Assembly (NCBI RefSeq): GCF_036964665.1
Contig: NZ_JBAMDA010000001.1
Location: 2,642,001 to 2,706,000 of the forward strand
Source of the DNA: Nitrobacter sp. NHB1
GTDB taxonomy: Bacteria > Pseudomonadota > Alphaproteobacteria > Rhizobiales > Xanthobacteraceae
DNA length: 64,000 nt
Direction: 5' to 3'
Positions 37,146 through 45,974 of the stretch are shown one piece after another. Below the pieces are notes generated by a model. The model was not told where the DNA came from, searched no databases, and saw nothing but the letters and a program-made list of their open reading frames with translations. Positions within the stretch are counted from its first letter, which is position 1, and each line of letters opens with the position of its first letter. Made by a program: the position numbers and the translations under genes.

Positions 37146-37598
37146 ATGCACCGATTTCTCCGTCATCTCGTCGCCGCCGCGGGCCTGTTGCTCGCGTTCA
37201 CCTCGAATGGTTCCGCCGCCGAGCCGAAGCATCGCCTTGTGATCCAGGTCGACCAGAACGATCGGAATACCATGGACTTCGCGCTGACCAACGCCACCGA
37301 CGTGATCGGGTACTATCGCGGCATGAACCAGACGGTGGTCGTCGAGATCATGGCATGCGGACCGGGCCTCCACATGCTGCGCGAAGACACCTCGCCGGTG
37401 AAGGAGCGCATCAAGCGTATCCGGGAGAGCGCATCCCCCAGCAAGATCCAGTTCTCGGCCTGCAACAACACCAAGCGGGACATGGAGAAGAAGGAAGGCC
37501 ATCCGCTCCAGATGTTGCCCGGAACGACGGTCGTGCCCCTGGGCGTGGTGCGGCTGATGGAGTTGCAGGAACAGGGCTGGAGTTATGTGCGGCCGTGA
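37146..37598 (+). CDS. exported DsrE-family protein 2
   Basis: 150 residues, signal peptide (about 1-24, GSAAE), and the same fold as the previous gene: KHRLVIQVDQNDRNTMDFAL, VVVEIMACGPGLHMLRED and IQFSACNNTKRDMEKKEGHP with the conserved Cys. It starts 8 nt after its paralogue, preceded by AGGAG. Tandem duplication after soxB suggests a heteromeric sulfur-handling complex, by inference. Confidence 0.82.
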   Translation: MHRFLRHLVAAAGLLLAFTSNGSAAEPKHRLVIQVDQNDRNTMDFALTNATDVIGYYRGMNQTVVVEIMACGPGLHMLREDTSPVKERIKRIRESASPSKIQFSACNNTKRDMEKKEGHPLQMLPGTTVVPLGVVRLMELQEQGWSYVRP

Positions 37599-37642
37599 AA
37601 TGCATCGCAAAAGCATGCGGCGGCGCTTTCCAGCCTGACCTG

Positions 37643-37765
37643 ATGTCGTCCCCGCGAAAGCGGGGACCCATACGGTGAGGAACTTCGGTTTGGCAGTGCG
37701 GCTGGCACATCCTCCTACACACAGAAAGACCGACGGGTCCCTGCGTGCGCAGGGACGACTCGCCA
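37643..37765. repeat. inverted pair of palindromic repeats before the HbpS-like gene
   Basis: GTCCCCGC GAAA GCGGGGAC near 37648-37668 and GTCCCTGCGTGCGCAGGGAC near 37737-37757 face each other. The first unit is the reverse complement of the unit at about 12115. The pair overlaps the 5' part of the following open frame, making its start uncertain. Confidence 0.65.
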
Positions 37766-38265
37766 TCAGGGTTGCCGCTGCGATGGTGTTCGCAGGTGTT
37801 GTTCTTTCTCCTTTCTCCGCCCGTGCCGGCGACGATGCGCTTGTCACTTACAAGTCACTGACCCCGGACGTCGCGCTGGAGGCCGCGCAGGCCGCGCTGA
37901 AGACATGCCGCGACAACGGATATCAGGTTGCCGTGGCCGTGGTCGACCGCTTCGGCCAGCCGCAGGTGCTGCTGCGCGACCGTTATGCCGGCTTGCCCGC
38001 GGCCGACATCGCCACCGCCAAGGCCTATACGGCGCTGAGCTTTCGCCGCGACACCTCCGAACTGGCCAAAATGGTGAGCGACGGCCGGCTCGACGCCAGC
38101 CTGGCGCGTATGCCGCGCATCGCAATGCTGGCCGGCGCGCTGGTGATCGAAACCGGCGGGACGCTTGTGGGCGGCATCGGCGTCTCCGGCGCACCGGGCG
38201 GCGACAAAGACGAGGCCTGCGCCAGAGCAGGGCTCGCCGCGATCCGCGACAAGCTGGATTTCTGA
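37675..38265 (+). CDS. GlcG/HbpS-family heme-binding-like protein, exported
   Basis: DUF336-type protein of up to 196 residues. A hydrophobic segment (VAAAMVFAGVVLSPFSARA) near residues 33-51 looks like a signal peptide. The domain shows LEAAQAALKTCRDNGYQVAV, GQPQVLLRDRYAG, AKAYTALSFRRDTSEL and GTLVGGIGVSGAPGG. GTG at 37675 lies inside a repeat; ATG at 37783 is the alternative start. Located in the sox neighbourhood, function unknown. Confidence 0.75.
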   Translation: MRNFGLAVRLAHPPTHRKTDGSLRAQGRLAIRVAAAMVFAGVVLSPFSARAGDDALVTYKSLTPDVALEAAQAALKTCRDNGYQVAVAVVDRFGQPQVLLRDRYAGLPAADIATAKAYTALSFRRDTSELAKMVSDGRLDASLARMPRIAMLAGALVIETGGTLVGGIGVSGAPGGDKDEACARAGLAAIRDKLDF

Positions 38266-38355
38266 CCTCGTTGCAATCGCGCGCAGACAGCATAAATCTG
38301 CTACGATACCGAGCGGGTAAAGAATGTTTGCGCCGCGAAGCAGAGTTGCACGATC

Positions 38356-39396
38356 ATGATCTTTCGCCAGCTGTTCGACAGCGTCTCCGGAACCTACAGC
38401 TACCTGATGGCAAGCCGCGCTGGCGGCGAGGCGCTGATCCTCGATCCGGTGCTGGAGAAGGTCGACCGTTACTGCCAGTTGTTGCGCGAACTCGACCTCA
38501 AGCTGGTGAAGGCCGTCGATACGCATCTTCATGCCGATCACGTCACCGGGCTCGGCGAACTGCGCGACCGCACCCATTGCGTCACCGTGATGGGCGAGCA
38601 GACCAAGGCCGACGTGGTCTCGATGCGCGTCAGCGACGGCGACACGCTCAAGATCGAGGGCATCGGCCTCGACGTGATGTACACACCGGGCCACACCGAC
38701 GATTCCTACAGTTACCTGATGGGCGATCGCGTCTTCACCGGCGACACGCTCTTGATCCGGGGCACCGGCCGCACCGATTTCCAGAACGGCAGCGCGCGGG
38801 CGCAGTACGATTCGATCTTCAACCGGCTCTTGAGGCTGCCTGACGAGACCATGGTGTTTCCCGCGCACGACTACAAGGGCGACACGGTCTCCACCATCGG
38901 CGAGGAGAGGCGCTACAACCCGCGGCTTCAGGTGCGCTCGGTGGATGAATACATCGAAGTGATGAACAATCTGAAACTGCCGAACCCGAAGCTGATGGAC
39001 GTGGTGATCCCCGCCAACATGCATGTCGGCCTCAGGCAGGACGATCTGGCCAAGCAGGGTCTGGCGCTGACGCCGCGCGAGGCGATCACCCGGCTCGGCC
39101 AGCCCGACATCCTGCTGGTTGATCTCCGCGAAGCCCACGAACGCGCCAAGTATGGCACGCTGGCCGGCGCGCTGCATTCGCCCTATCCCGACATCGTCGA
39201 CAATCTGAAACCCGGCGGCATGCTGCGCGAGGTGGCCGCGGCGACCGGGCGCCGCATCGTATTCTTCTGCGCCTTCGGAGAGCGCTCGGCCATGGCCGTT
39301 ACCGCGGCAAAGGAGGCTGGCCTGACCAACGCGGCGCATATCGAGGGCGGAATCGATGCCTGGAGGAAGGCCGGCGGACCGGTGGTCGCAGGCTGA
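38356..39396 (+). CDS. persulfide dioxygenase-like metallo-beta-lactamase fused to rhodanese
   Basis: 346 residues. The N-terminal half is an ETHE1-type metallo-hydrolase with DTHLHADHVTGLGELR, YTPGHTDDSYSYLMGD, RVFTGDTLLIRGTGRTDFQN and FPAHDYKG. The C-terminal half (about 240-346) is a rhodanese domain with active-site Cys in VFFCAFGERSAMA. Such fusions oxidise persulfides to sulfite, which fits the nearby sox genes. Cytoplasmic, no signal peptide. Confidence 0.9.
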   Translation: MIFRQLFDSVSGTYSYLMASRAGGEALILDPVLEKVDRYCQLLRELDLKLVKAVDTHLHADHVTGLGELRDRTHCVTVMGEQTKADVVSMRVSDGDTLKIEGIGLDVMYTPGHTDDSYSYLMGDRVFTGDTLLIRGTGRTDFQNGSARAQYDSIFNRLLRLPDETMVFPAHDYKGDTVSTIGEERRYNPRLQVRSVDEYIEVMNNLKLPNPKLMDVVIPANMHVGLRQDDLAKQGLALTPREAITRLGQPDILLVDLREAHERAKYGTLAGALHSPYPDIVDNLKPGGMLREVAAATGRRIVFFCAFGERSAMAVTAAKEAGLTNAAHIEGGIDAWRKAGGPVVAG

Positions 39397-39424
39397 AAGG
39401 GCGCGCTGCAATGCCGTCCCGGCT

Positions 39425-39910
39425 TTACCCGGCGACACCGTTGCGATCGTCGGATTTCGAGAGAATGTTGAGTTCGAAGCGCAGATGATCCGGGTCTGAC
39501 AGCTCCTTTTCGATCTCCGCATGAAGATGCCGCCAGATCGGCACCGCCTCGGCCAGAACCACCCGGCCAACCGGCGTCAGCCGCAGCAATCGAGCGCGCT
39601 TGTCCGTTGGATCGGCCGCCGTCTCAATGAGGCGGCGGCGCTCCAGCGGTTTGAGATTGGCAGTCAGGGTCGTCCTGTCCATGGCCAGCAGCGCTGCCAC
39701 GCTACTGAGGTTCGGTGGCTTCGGCCGGTTGAGCGACATGAGTAGCGAGAACTGCCCGCTGGTGATGCCAGCCGGCTTCAACGCGATATCGAAGCGGCGT
39801 GCGATCGCTCGCGCTGCCCTCTGTGCATGCAGGCACAGGCAGGTGTCGCGCACCAAAATCGTGGTTTCGAAAGCAGGATCGGAACGCATACGCATCGGGA
39901 AGGTTGACAT
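39425..39910 (-). CDS. MarR-family transcriptional regulator
   Basis: 161 residues. Winged-helix features GITSGQFSLLMSLNRPKPP, VAALLAMDRTTLTANLKPLE and the wing LIETAADPTDKRARLLRLT. ATG at 39910 has GGAATGG just upstream; a GTG at 39925 is possible. Divergent from a VOC-family gene, with a perfect palindrome between them, as is usual for MarR autoregulation. Confidence 0.9.
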   Translation of the reverse strand: MSTFPMRMRSDPAFETTILVRDTCLCLHAQRAARAIARRFDIALKPAGITSGQFSLLMSLNRPKPPNLSSVAALLAMDRTTLTANLKPLERRRLIETAADPTDKRARLLRLTPVGRVVLAEAVPIWRHLHAEIEKELSDPDHLRFELNILSKSDDRNGVAG

Positions 39911-39931
39911 CCATTCCAGGGTCACATTACG

Positions 39932-39943
39932 TTGATATCAACT
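39932..39943. promoter_or_regulatory. candidate MarR operator, perfect palindrome
   Basis: GTTGATATCAAC is a perfect 12-bp palindrome between the divergent MarR and VOC genes, 22 nt before the MarR start at 39910. Sites of this form (TTGATATCAA core) are typical MarR operators. Confidence 0.6.
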
Positions 39944-40026
39944 TACATAAGAGGCCGTCAATCAGCACCGGCGACCACTCCCAAGGATCCGACGAGTCAA
40001 GACCCCAGTCAGACAAGGAGACAGCC

Positions 40027-40473
40027 ATGAAGATCGTGACCAGCCTCAGCTTCCGGGGCCAGTGCCGCGAGGCGTTCGAGTTCTACGCCAAAGTCCTCGG
40101 CGGGACGATCAAGGCGGCCATACCCTATGGCGATGCACCGCCGGGCATGCCGATCACCGACGAGAAGTACAAGACCTGGCTGATGCACTGCTGGCTCGAC
40201 GTCGGCGATCAGGCGCTGATGGGCGCCGATATGGATGTCGGATGGGCATCCAACATCGACAAACCCAAGAACGGTTTCGACGTCACCCTGCACACCAATG
40301 ACATGGCCGAGGGCCGGCGCTGGTTCGATCAACTGTCCGAAGGCGGCAAAGCAGGCATGCCGTTCGGCGAAACCTTCTGGTCCCCGGGCTTCGGTACCCT
40401 GATTGACAAGTTCGGTGTCCCCTGGATGGTCAACGTCGTCCCATCGGCCGACTGGAAGCCGCCACAGGGCTGA
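40027..40473 (+). CDS. VOC superfamily (PhnB/glyoxalase-like) protein
   Basis: 148 residues of the PhnB/3-demethylubiquinone methyltransferase-like VOC group: RGQCREAFEFYAKVLGGTIK, GFDVTLHTNDMAEGRRWFDQ, GKAGMPFGETFWSPGFGTLI and DKFGVPWMVNV. No catalytic role is certain; the group often binds small electrophiles or antibiotics. Preceded by AGGAG. Likely controlled by the divergent MarR protein. Convergent with nrdB. Confidence 0.87.
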   Translation: MKIVTSLSFRGQCREAFEFYAKVLGGTIKAAIPYGDAPPGMPITDEKYKTWLMHCWLDVGDQALMGADMDVGWASNIDKPKNGFDVTLHTNDMAEGRRWFDQLSEGGKAGMPFGETFWSPGFGTLIDKFGVPWMVNVVPSADWKPPQG

Positions 40474-40600
40474 TCGCTTGCCCAGGCGACGGCGATAGAA
40501 AAACGGAATCGGATGTCGGCACCGACGGTGCTGATGTGTCGTTGAGACATCGGCAGATAGCTGTAGCGTAGAGCTTTCTGTCGGTGCTCTGCGATCGCCG

Positions 40601-41779
40601 TCAATCCCACGCAAGCGCACCGCCGTTCTGGTATTCGATGACACGGGTTTCGAAGAAGTTCTTCTCCTTCTTCAGATCCATCGCCTCGCTCATCCAGGGG
40701 AACGGATTGTCGGCTTCCGCGAACACCGGCGCGAGCCCGAGCTGGGCGCAGCGGCGGTTGGCGATGACGTGCATGTAGGTCTCGCACAGCGCCGCATTGA
40801 GGCCGAGGAATCCGCGCGGCATGGTGTCCCGCCCATACGCGGCTTCGAGCTCGGCGGCATTCTTCAGCATGGCCCGCACCTCTTCCTGGAATGGCGTGGT
40901 CCAGAGATGCGGGTTCTCGTGTCTGATCTGGTTGATGACGTCGATGCCGAAGTTCAGATGGATCGACTCGTCGCGCAGGATGTACTGGTACTGCTCGGCG
41001 ATGCCGACCATCTTGTTGCGCCGGCCGAGCGAGAGGATCTGCACAAAGCCCGTATAGAACCACATCCCTTCGAACACGACGTAGAACGCGACGAGGTCGC
41101 GCAGGAACGCCTGATCGGCTTCCGGTGTGCCGGTCTTGAAGCCGGGGTCGTCGAGATGCCGGGTGTGCTGGAGCGCCCAGGCCGCCTTGTCGGTGATGGA
41201 GGACACCTCGCGATACATGTTGAACAGCTCGCCCTCGTCGAGACCGAGGCTTTCGACGATGTACTGAAAGGTGTGGGTGTGGACGGCTTCCTCAAAAGCC
41301 TGGCGCAAGAGATATTGCCGGCACTCCGGGTTGGTGAGGTGGCGGTAGATCGCCAGAACGATGTTGTTGGCGACGAGCGATTCGGAGGCCGCGAAGAAGC
41401 CGAGGTTGCGTTTGACCATGCGCCGCTCGTCGTCGGTCAAGCCGTCCTTCGACTTCCACAGCGCGATGTCGGCCTGCATCGACACCTCGGTCGGCATCCA
41501 GTGATTGTTGCAGCCGGAGAGATACTTCTCCCAGGCCCAGCGATACTTGAGCGGCAGGATCTGGTTCACGTCGGCGCGGGCGTTGATCATCCGCTTGTCG
41601 TCGACGCGCACCCGCGCGGCGCCGCGATCGATGTCGCCGAGGCCGGTGGCGTCGGTGGGGGTGTCGGTCATTGCCACGCGAGGCGATGGATCAGGAGACG
41701 CCATGTTGTCATGCGCAAGCGTCTGCGGCGAAATGGGTTGCGCCGGTGCGGAAGGCGAGGTGTCGGACCAATCGAGCAT
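40601..41779 (-). CDS. nrdB: ribonucleotide reductase beta subunit, chlamydial class Ic type
   Basis: Radical-generating subunit, 392 residues. The first metal ligand is Glu (in [15 protein letters not shown]) where class Ia has Asp84, and the residue four after the second site His is Phe ([12 protein letters not shown]) where class Ia has the radical Tyr122. Both replacements match the Mn/Fe class Ic protein of Chlamydia trachomatis, which it also resembles in [20 protein letters not shown] and the ending [14 protein letters not shown]. It lies 63 nt after nrdA and is expressed under the same cobalamin riboswitch. Confidence 0.93.
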   Translation of the reverse strand: MLDWSDTSPSAPAQPISPQTLAHDNMASPDPSPRVAMTDTPTDATGLGDIDRGAARVRVDDKRMINARADVNQILPLKYRWAWEKYLSGCNNHWMPTEVSMQADIALWKSKDGLTDDERRMVKRNLGFFAASESLVANNIVLAIYRHLTNPECRQYLLRQAFEEAVHTHTFQYIVESLGLDEGELFNMYREVSSITDKAAWALQHTRHLDDPGFKTGTPEADQAFLRDLVAFYVVFEGMWFYTGFVQILSLGRRNKMVGIAEQYQYILRDESIHLNFGIDVINQIRHENPHLWTTPFQEEVRAMLKNAAELEAAYGRDTMPRGFLGLNAALCETYMHVIANRRCAQLGLAPVFAEADNPFPWMSEAMDLKKEKNFFETRVIEYQNGGALAWD

Positions 41780-41842
41780 GAGGGTGTTCCTGAATTGCTT
41801 TTACTTTCGTGCCCGCGACGAGCGCGGGCATGGCGGTGAGGC

Positions 41843-44734
41843 TTACTGACACGCTTCGCAGGTCGGATCGTCGATGCGGCACGCTTTCCAGCCTTCGCTC
41901 TCGGCGGCGTGACCATTCAATGGTGCTGCTGACACTGACGCCGAGACGGCGTTGAGCTTGCCGTCGGTGCCTTTCAGCGTGGATTTCTCGACGTGGGTCG
42001 CCGAGCGCGAGCGCAGGTAATAGGTGGTCTTGAGGCCGCGCTTCCAGGCATGGCGATAGAGCGCGTCGAGCTTCTTGCCGCTCGGATCGGCGATGTAGAG
42101 GTTGAGCGACTGCGCCTGGTCGATCCACTTCTGCCGGCGCGCCGCGGCGTCGATCAGCCAGGCCGAGTCGATCTCGAAGGCGGTTGCATAGAGCGCCTTG
42201 AGATCGTCGGGGACCCGGTCGATCCGGCCCAGGCCGCCGTCGAAGTATTTGAGGTCCGAGATCATCACCTCGTCCCATAGCCCGCGCGCCTTGAGATCGC
42301 GCACGAGATGGGCGTTCACCACGGTGAAGTCGCCGGACATGTTGGATTTGACGTAGAGGTTCTGATAGGCAGGCTCGATCGACTGCGAGACGCCGCAGAT
42401 GTTGGAGATCGTCGCGGTCGGCGCGATCGCCATGCAGTTCGAATTGCGCATGCCGACGGTCATGACGCGCTGGCGCAGCGCGTCCCAGTTGAGCCGGCTG
42501 GAACGGTCGAGGTCGACCGGCGCGCCGCGCGCGTCATCGACCAGCGTGAGGGAGTCGAGCGGCAGGATGCCCTTCGACCACAGCGATCCCCGATACGAGG
42601 GATAGCGGCCGCGCTCGGCCGCAAGATCGACCGAGCCCGAGATAGCCCAGTACGAGATCGCCTCCATGCTCACGTCCGCGAAGGACACGGCTTCATCGCA
42701 GGCATAGGGCAGCCGCAGGATGTTGAGCGCATCCTGAAAGCCCATGATGCCGAGTCCGACCGGCCGGTGCCGCAGGTTCGAGGTCCGCGCCTCCGGGATG
42801 GTGTAGAAGTTCACGTCGAGCACATTGTCGAGCATCCGCATCGCGGTCTTCACGGTGTGCGCGAGGTGCTCGTGATCGAGCTTTCCGTCGTGCAAGTGGT
42901 TGACGAGATTGACCGAGCCGAGATTGCAGACCGCGACCTCGGTATTTGACGTGTTGAGCGTGATCTCGGTGCAGAGATTCGAGGAATGCACGACGCCGCA
43001 ATGCTGCTGCGGCGAGCGCAGGTTGCACGGGTCCTTGAAGGCGATCCAGGGATGCCCGGTCTCGAACAGCATGGTCAGCATCCGCCGCCACAACTCGACG
43101 GCGCGAACCTGCTTGGTCACCCGCATTTCGCCGCGCGCGGCCTTCTTCTCATAGAGGGCGTAGCGGTCGGCGAAGGCCTTGCCGGTGAGATCGTGCAGGT
43201 CCGGCGTCTCGTCCGGCGAGAACAGCGTCCAGACGCCGTCTTCCTCGACCCGCTGCATGAAGAGGTCCGGCACCCAGTTCGCCGTATTCATGTCATGGGT
43301 GCGGCGGCGGTCGTCGCCGGTGTTCTTGCGCAGGTCGAGGAACTCCTCGATATCGATGTGCCACGTCTCCAGATACGCGCACACCGCGCCCTTGCGCTTG
43401 CCGCCCTGATTGACGGCGATCGCCGTGTCGTTCGCGACTTTCAGGAACGGCACAACGCCCTGGCTTTCGCCATTCGTGCCCTTGATGTGCGCGCCGAGCC
43501 CGCGCACGCGCGACCAGTCGTTGCCAAGTCCTCCCGCGTATTTGGAGAGTAGCGCGTTGTCCTTGATCGCCTTGAAGATGCCGTCAAGATCGTCGGCGAC
43601 GGTCGTGAGGAAGCACGACGAGAGCTGCGGCCGCAGCGTTCCGGCGTTGAACAGTGTCGGCGTCGAGGCCATGAAGTCGAACGACGAGAGCAGGTCGTAG
43701 AACGCGATCGCCTTCTCCTCCCGGTCGATCTCGCGCAGTGCAAGGCCGCAGGCGACGCGCATGAAGAATGCCTGCGGCAGTTCGAAACGCGTGCCGCGGA
43801 CGTGCAGGAAGTAGCGGTCGTAGAGGGTCTGCAATCCGAGATAGTCGAACTGCAGGTCGCGCTCCGGCTTCAGCGCCGCCGCGAGCCGGTCGAGGTCGAA
43901 GCGCTCGATCTCGGGATCGAGCAGCTCATTCGCGATGCCGGTTCGTACATACGCACGGAAATACTCAGCGTAGCGCTCCGTCATCTCCGTCTGGGTCGCC
44001 TGCTCCGGCCGGCCGGTAATGAGGCCCAACGCCTCGCAGCGCAGCTTGTCGAGCAGGAGCCGCGCGCTCGCCTTGGCGTAGTCCGGGTCGGTCTCGACCA
44101 GCGTGCGCGCTGCGAGGATCGGAGCCAACGCCAACTCATCCGCGCTGATGCTGTCATAAAGGTTGCGATGGGTTTCGGTCAGAATGGCCTCGGCCGAGAC
44201 GCCGTCGAGTCCGGCGCAAGATTCCTCCACCACGGCAGCGAGGCGCCTGGTATCGAGCGGCGCCATCGATCCGTCGGCCGACTTCATCCGCAGCGTCTGC
44301 GCTGCGACTGCCGAACCGCCCTCTGCCTTCGACTCCTGCGCCTTAGCCCGTTCGCGTGTCCGCTCCTCGCGATAGAGCACATAGGCGCGCGCGACCTTGT
44401 GATGTTCGCTCCGCATCAGCGCGAGTTCGGCCTGATCCTGAATATCCTCGATGTGGAAGGTGCGGCCCGCATCAGTGCGCCGCGTCAGGCTGGCGACGAT
44501 CTGGTCGGTCAGTTCAGTGACGATGTCGTGGACCCGGCGCGAAGCGGCGGCGCTGTTGCCCTCGACCGCGAGAAACGCCTTGGTCAGCGCGACGGCGATC
44601 TTCGAGGAATCGAACGGCGATACCGACCCGTTGCGTCGAATGACCTGATACGCGGGTTCGCTGGGCGGCATCGCGATCGCAGCAGGCAAGGACGGACGCA
44701 CGGCACGCGCAGTAGCTTCGGTTGCGAGAGACAT
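41843..44734 (-). CDS. nrdA: ribonucleotide reductase alpha subunit (class I) with two ATP cones
   Basis: Catalytic subunit that reduces ribonucleoside diphosphates. 963 residues: ATP-cone 1 (about 20-115, VIRRNGSVSPFDSSKI), ATP-cone 2 (about 130-230, LRMKSADGSMAPLDTRRL), then the barrel with active-site Cys residues in HSSNLCTEITLNTS and AVCNLGSVNL, and the C-terminal redox pair DDPTCEACQ. ATG at 44734 is chosen; the in-frame ATG at 44830 would translate the riboswitch. B12 control implies a B12-dependent class II enzyme elsewhere in the genome, by inference. Confidence 0.94.
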   Translation of the reverse strand: MSLATEATARAVRPSLPAAIAMPPSEPAYQVIRRNGSVSPFDSSKIAVALTKAFLAVEGNSAAASRRVHDIVTELTDQIVASLTRRTDAGRTFHIEDIQDQAELALMRSEHHKVARAYVLYREERTRERAKAQESKAEGGSAVAAQTLRMKSADGSMAPLDTRRLAAVVEESCAGLDGVSAEAILTETHRNLYDSISADELALAPILAARTLVETDPDYAKASARLLLDKLRCEALGLITGRPEQATQTEMTERYAEYFRAYVRTGIANELLDPEIERFDLDRLAAALKPERDLQFDYLGLQTLYDRYFLHVRGTRFELPQAFFMRVACGLALREIDREEKAIAFYDLLSSFDFMASTPTLFNAGTLRPQLSSCFLTTVADDLDGIFKAIKDNALLSKYAGGLGNDWSRVRGLGAHIKGTNGESQGVVPFLKVANDTAIAVNQGGKRKGAVCAYLETWHIDIEEFLDLRKNTGDDRRRTHDMNTANWVPDLFMQRVEEDGVWTLFSPDETPDLHDLTGKAFADRYALYEKKAARGEMRVTKQVRAVELWRRMLTMLFETGHPWIAFKDPCNLRSPQQHCGVVHSSNLCTEITLNTSNTEVAVCNLGSVNLVNHLHDGKLDHEHLAHTVKTAMRMLDNVLDVNFYTIPEARTSNLRHRPVGLGIMGFQDALNILRLPYACDEAVSFADVSMEAISYWAISGSVDLAAERGRYPSYRGSLWSKGILPLDSLTLVDDARGAPVDLDRSSRLNWDALRQRVMTVGMRNSNCMAIAPTATISNICGVSQSIEPAYQNLYVKSNMSGDFTVVNAHLVRDLKARGLWDEVMISDLKYFDGGLGRIDRVPDDLKALYATAFEIDSAWLIDAAARRQKWIDQAQSLNLYIADPSGKKLDALYRHAWKRGLKTTYYLRSRSATHVEKSTLKGTDGKLNAVSASVSAAPLNGHAAESEGWKACRIDDPTCEACQ

Positions 44735-44814
44735 CGGCTCAGGACCCCAGTTTGTTGTGAGCCGGGGCCGAGCGGAGACGCGGGCAGGGACATCCCGCGA
44801 CAGACGCCGCGATC

Positions 44815-45055
44815 CCGCCACGCGATCCACCGGGACACCCCGCCCAGGGACGTTTCTGTTGTCGCGGCAGATCTACTGGCTCGCGGGTCCATGCGTCGGT
44901 CCGGTCTTCCCAGGGCCGTGCGGCCCCAGTGACACAATAATGGACTTCAGCTCACCGCTTACAGTTGCGGGGGCAGCGCCGGCATTGCCCGCGATTAAGA
45001 CTCGGGCGCACCGGCTTCCCTCTTAGCTCTCGATTTTGCGACTCGAGAGACCGTG
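44815..45055 (-). promoter_or_regulatory. cobalamin riboswitch upstream of nrdA-nrdB
   Basis: On the minus strand the leader contains GAGCTAAGAGGGAAGCCGGT, the B12-box region GCTGCCCCCGCAACTGTAAG followed by CGGTGAG, GACCCGCGAGCCAGTAGATC and GGGCGGGGTGTCCCGGTGG, all in the proper order. It is nearly the same as the metE element. It starts at about the predicted transcription start and ends about 80 nt before nrdA. Adenosylcobalamin would repress nrdAB. Confidence 0.93.
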
Positions 45056-45056
45056 A

Positions 45057-45093
45057 CCACCATATCTAGTAGTTCTACCGAACTTGGTGTCAA
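45057..45093 (-). promoter_or_regulatory. nrdA promoter with candidate NrdR box
   Basis: On the minus strand TTGACA (45088-45093) is followed 19 nt later by TAGATAT, placing the transcription start near the riboswitch 5' end. CCACCATATCTAGTAG (45057-45072) overlaps the -10 and matches most of the NrdR consensus CACWATATATWGTG. A second box was not clear. Confidence 0.4.
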
Positions 45094-45216
45094 TAGATCG
45101 TTTCGACCGCGGTCGCTAAATTCTCGTAATTCACAGTTCCGTCGAAGCGCTTCTATGGATCATCGGTCTGCCCGACCCTTGACGCTTCGATCCTACAGCC
45201 CATTATTCCAAGAGAT

Positions 45217-45927
45217 ATGCCGCAGCGTTTTTCTCGCGGCCCAACCGTCGAGTCTGCCGTGAACCAATTCGTCCGACCGAATCTGACGCCCCCGAACGGG
45301 CAAAAAAAGGTGCTTCTGCATTCCTGTTGCGCGCCTTGCTCGGGCGAAGTGATGGAAGCGATGCTGGCCTCGGGGGTCGATTACACGATCTTCTTCTACA
45401 ACCCCAACATCCACCCCCTGAAGGAATACCTGCTGCGCAAGGACGAGAACGTCCGCTTCGCGGAGAAGCACGGCGTGCCGTTCGTCGATGCCGATTACGA
45501 CAAGGACAACTGGTTCGCCCGTGCCAAGGGGATGGAGTGGGAACCCGAACGCGGCGCGCGCTGCACGATGTGTTTCAACATGCGATTCGAGCGCACCGCG
45601 CTGTATGCGCATGAGCACGATTTTCCGGTGATGACATCGTCGCTCGGCATCTCCCGGTGGAAGAACATGGCGCAGATCAATGACTGCGGCCATCGCGCGG
45701 CCGGACGCTATGACGGCCTGTCGTACTGGGATTTCAACTGGCGCAAGGGCGGCGGGTCGCAGCGGATGATCGAGATCAGCAAGCGCGAGGAATTCTATCA
45801 GCAGGAGTATTGCGGCTGCGTCTATTCGCTGCGCGACACCAATCAACACCGCAGGTATCAGGGCCGTCCGCCCATCGTGATCGGCACGCAATTCTACGGG
45901 AGCGATGACGATCCGGATTCGAAATAA
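45217..45927 (+). CDS. queH: epoxyqueuosine reductase QueH (cobalamin-independent)
   Basis: Last step of queuosine synthesis at the tRNA wobble position, done by an iron-sulfur enzyme unrelated to B12-dependent QueG. 236 residues (DUF208) with [58 protein letters not shown] and [12 protein letters not shown], carrying the conserved Cys pairs. ATG at 45217 with AAGAGAT upstream. Divergent from nrdA and followed by the metE riboswitch. Confidence 0.93.
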   Translation: MPQRFSRGPTVESAVNQFVRPNLTPPNGQKKVLLHSCCAPCSGEVMEAMLASGVDYTIFFYNPNIHPLKEYLLRKDENVRFAEKHGVPFVDADYDKDNWFARAKGMEWEPERGARCTMCFNMRFERTALYAHEHDFPVMTSSLGISRWKNMAQINDCGHRAAGRYDGLSYWDFNWRKGGGSQRMIEISKREEFYQQEYCGCVYSLRDTNQHRRYQGRPPIVIGTQFYGSDDDPDSK

Positions 45928-45974
45928 GATTCCGCTATGGCCGGTTGACGACCCGTGGACGCTGGCCCATAGGT

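Noticed and set aside
37855-39570. 571-codon open frame on the minus strand across the HbpS-like and dioxygenase genes
   Set aside because: Covers two well-supported genes on the other strand and shows no domain.
44757-45026. 89-codon open frame on the plus strand containing SPLTVAGAAPALP
   Set aside because: This peptide is the reverse translation commonly produced by cobalamin riboswitches; the RNA element explains it.
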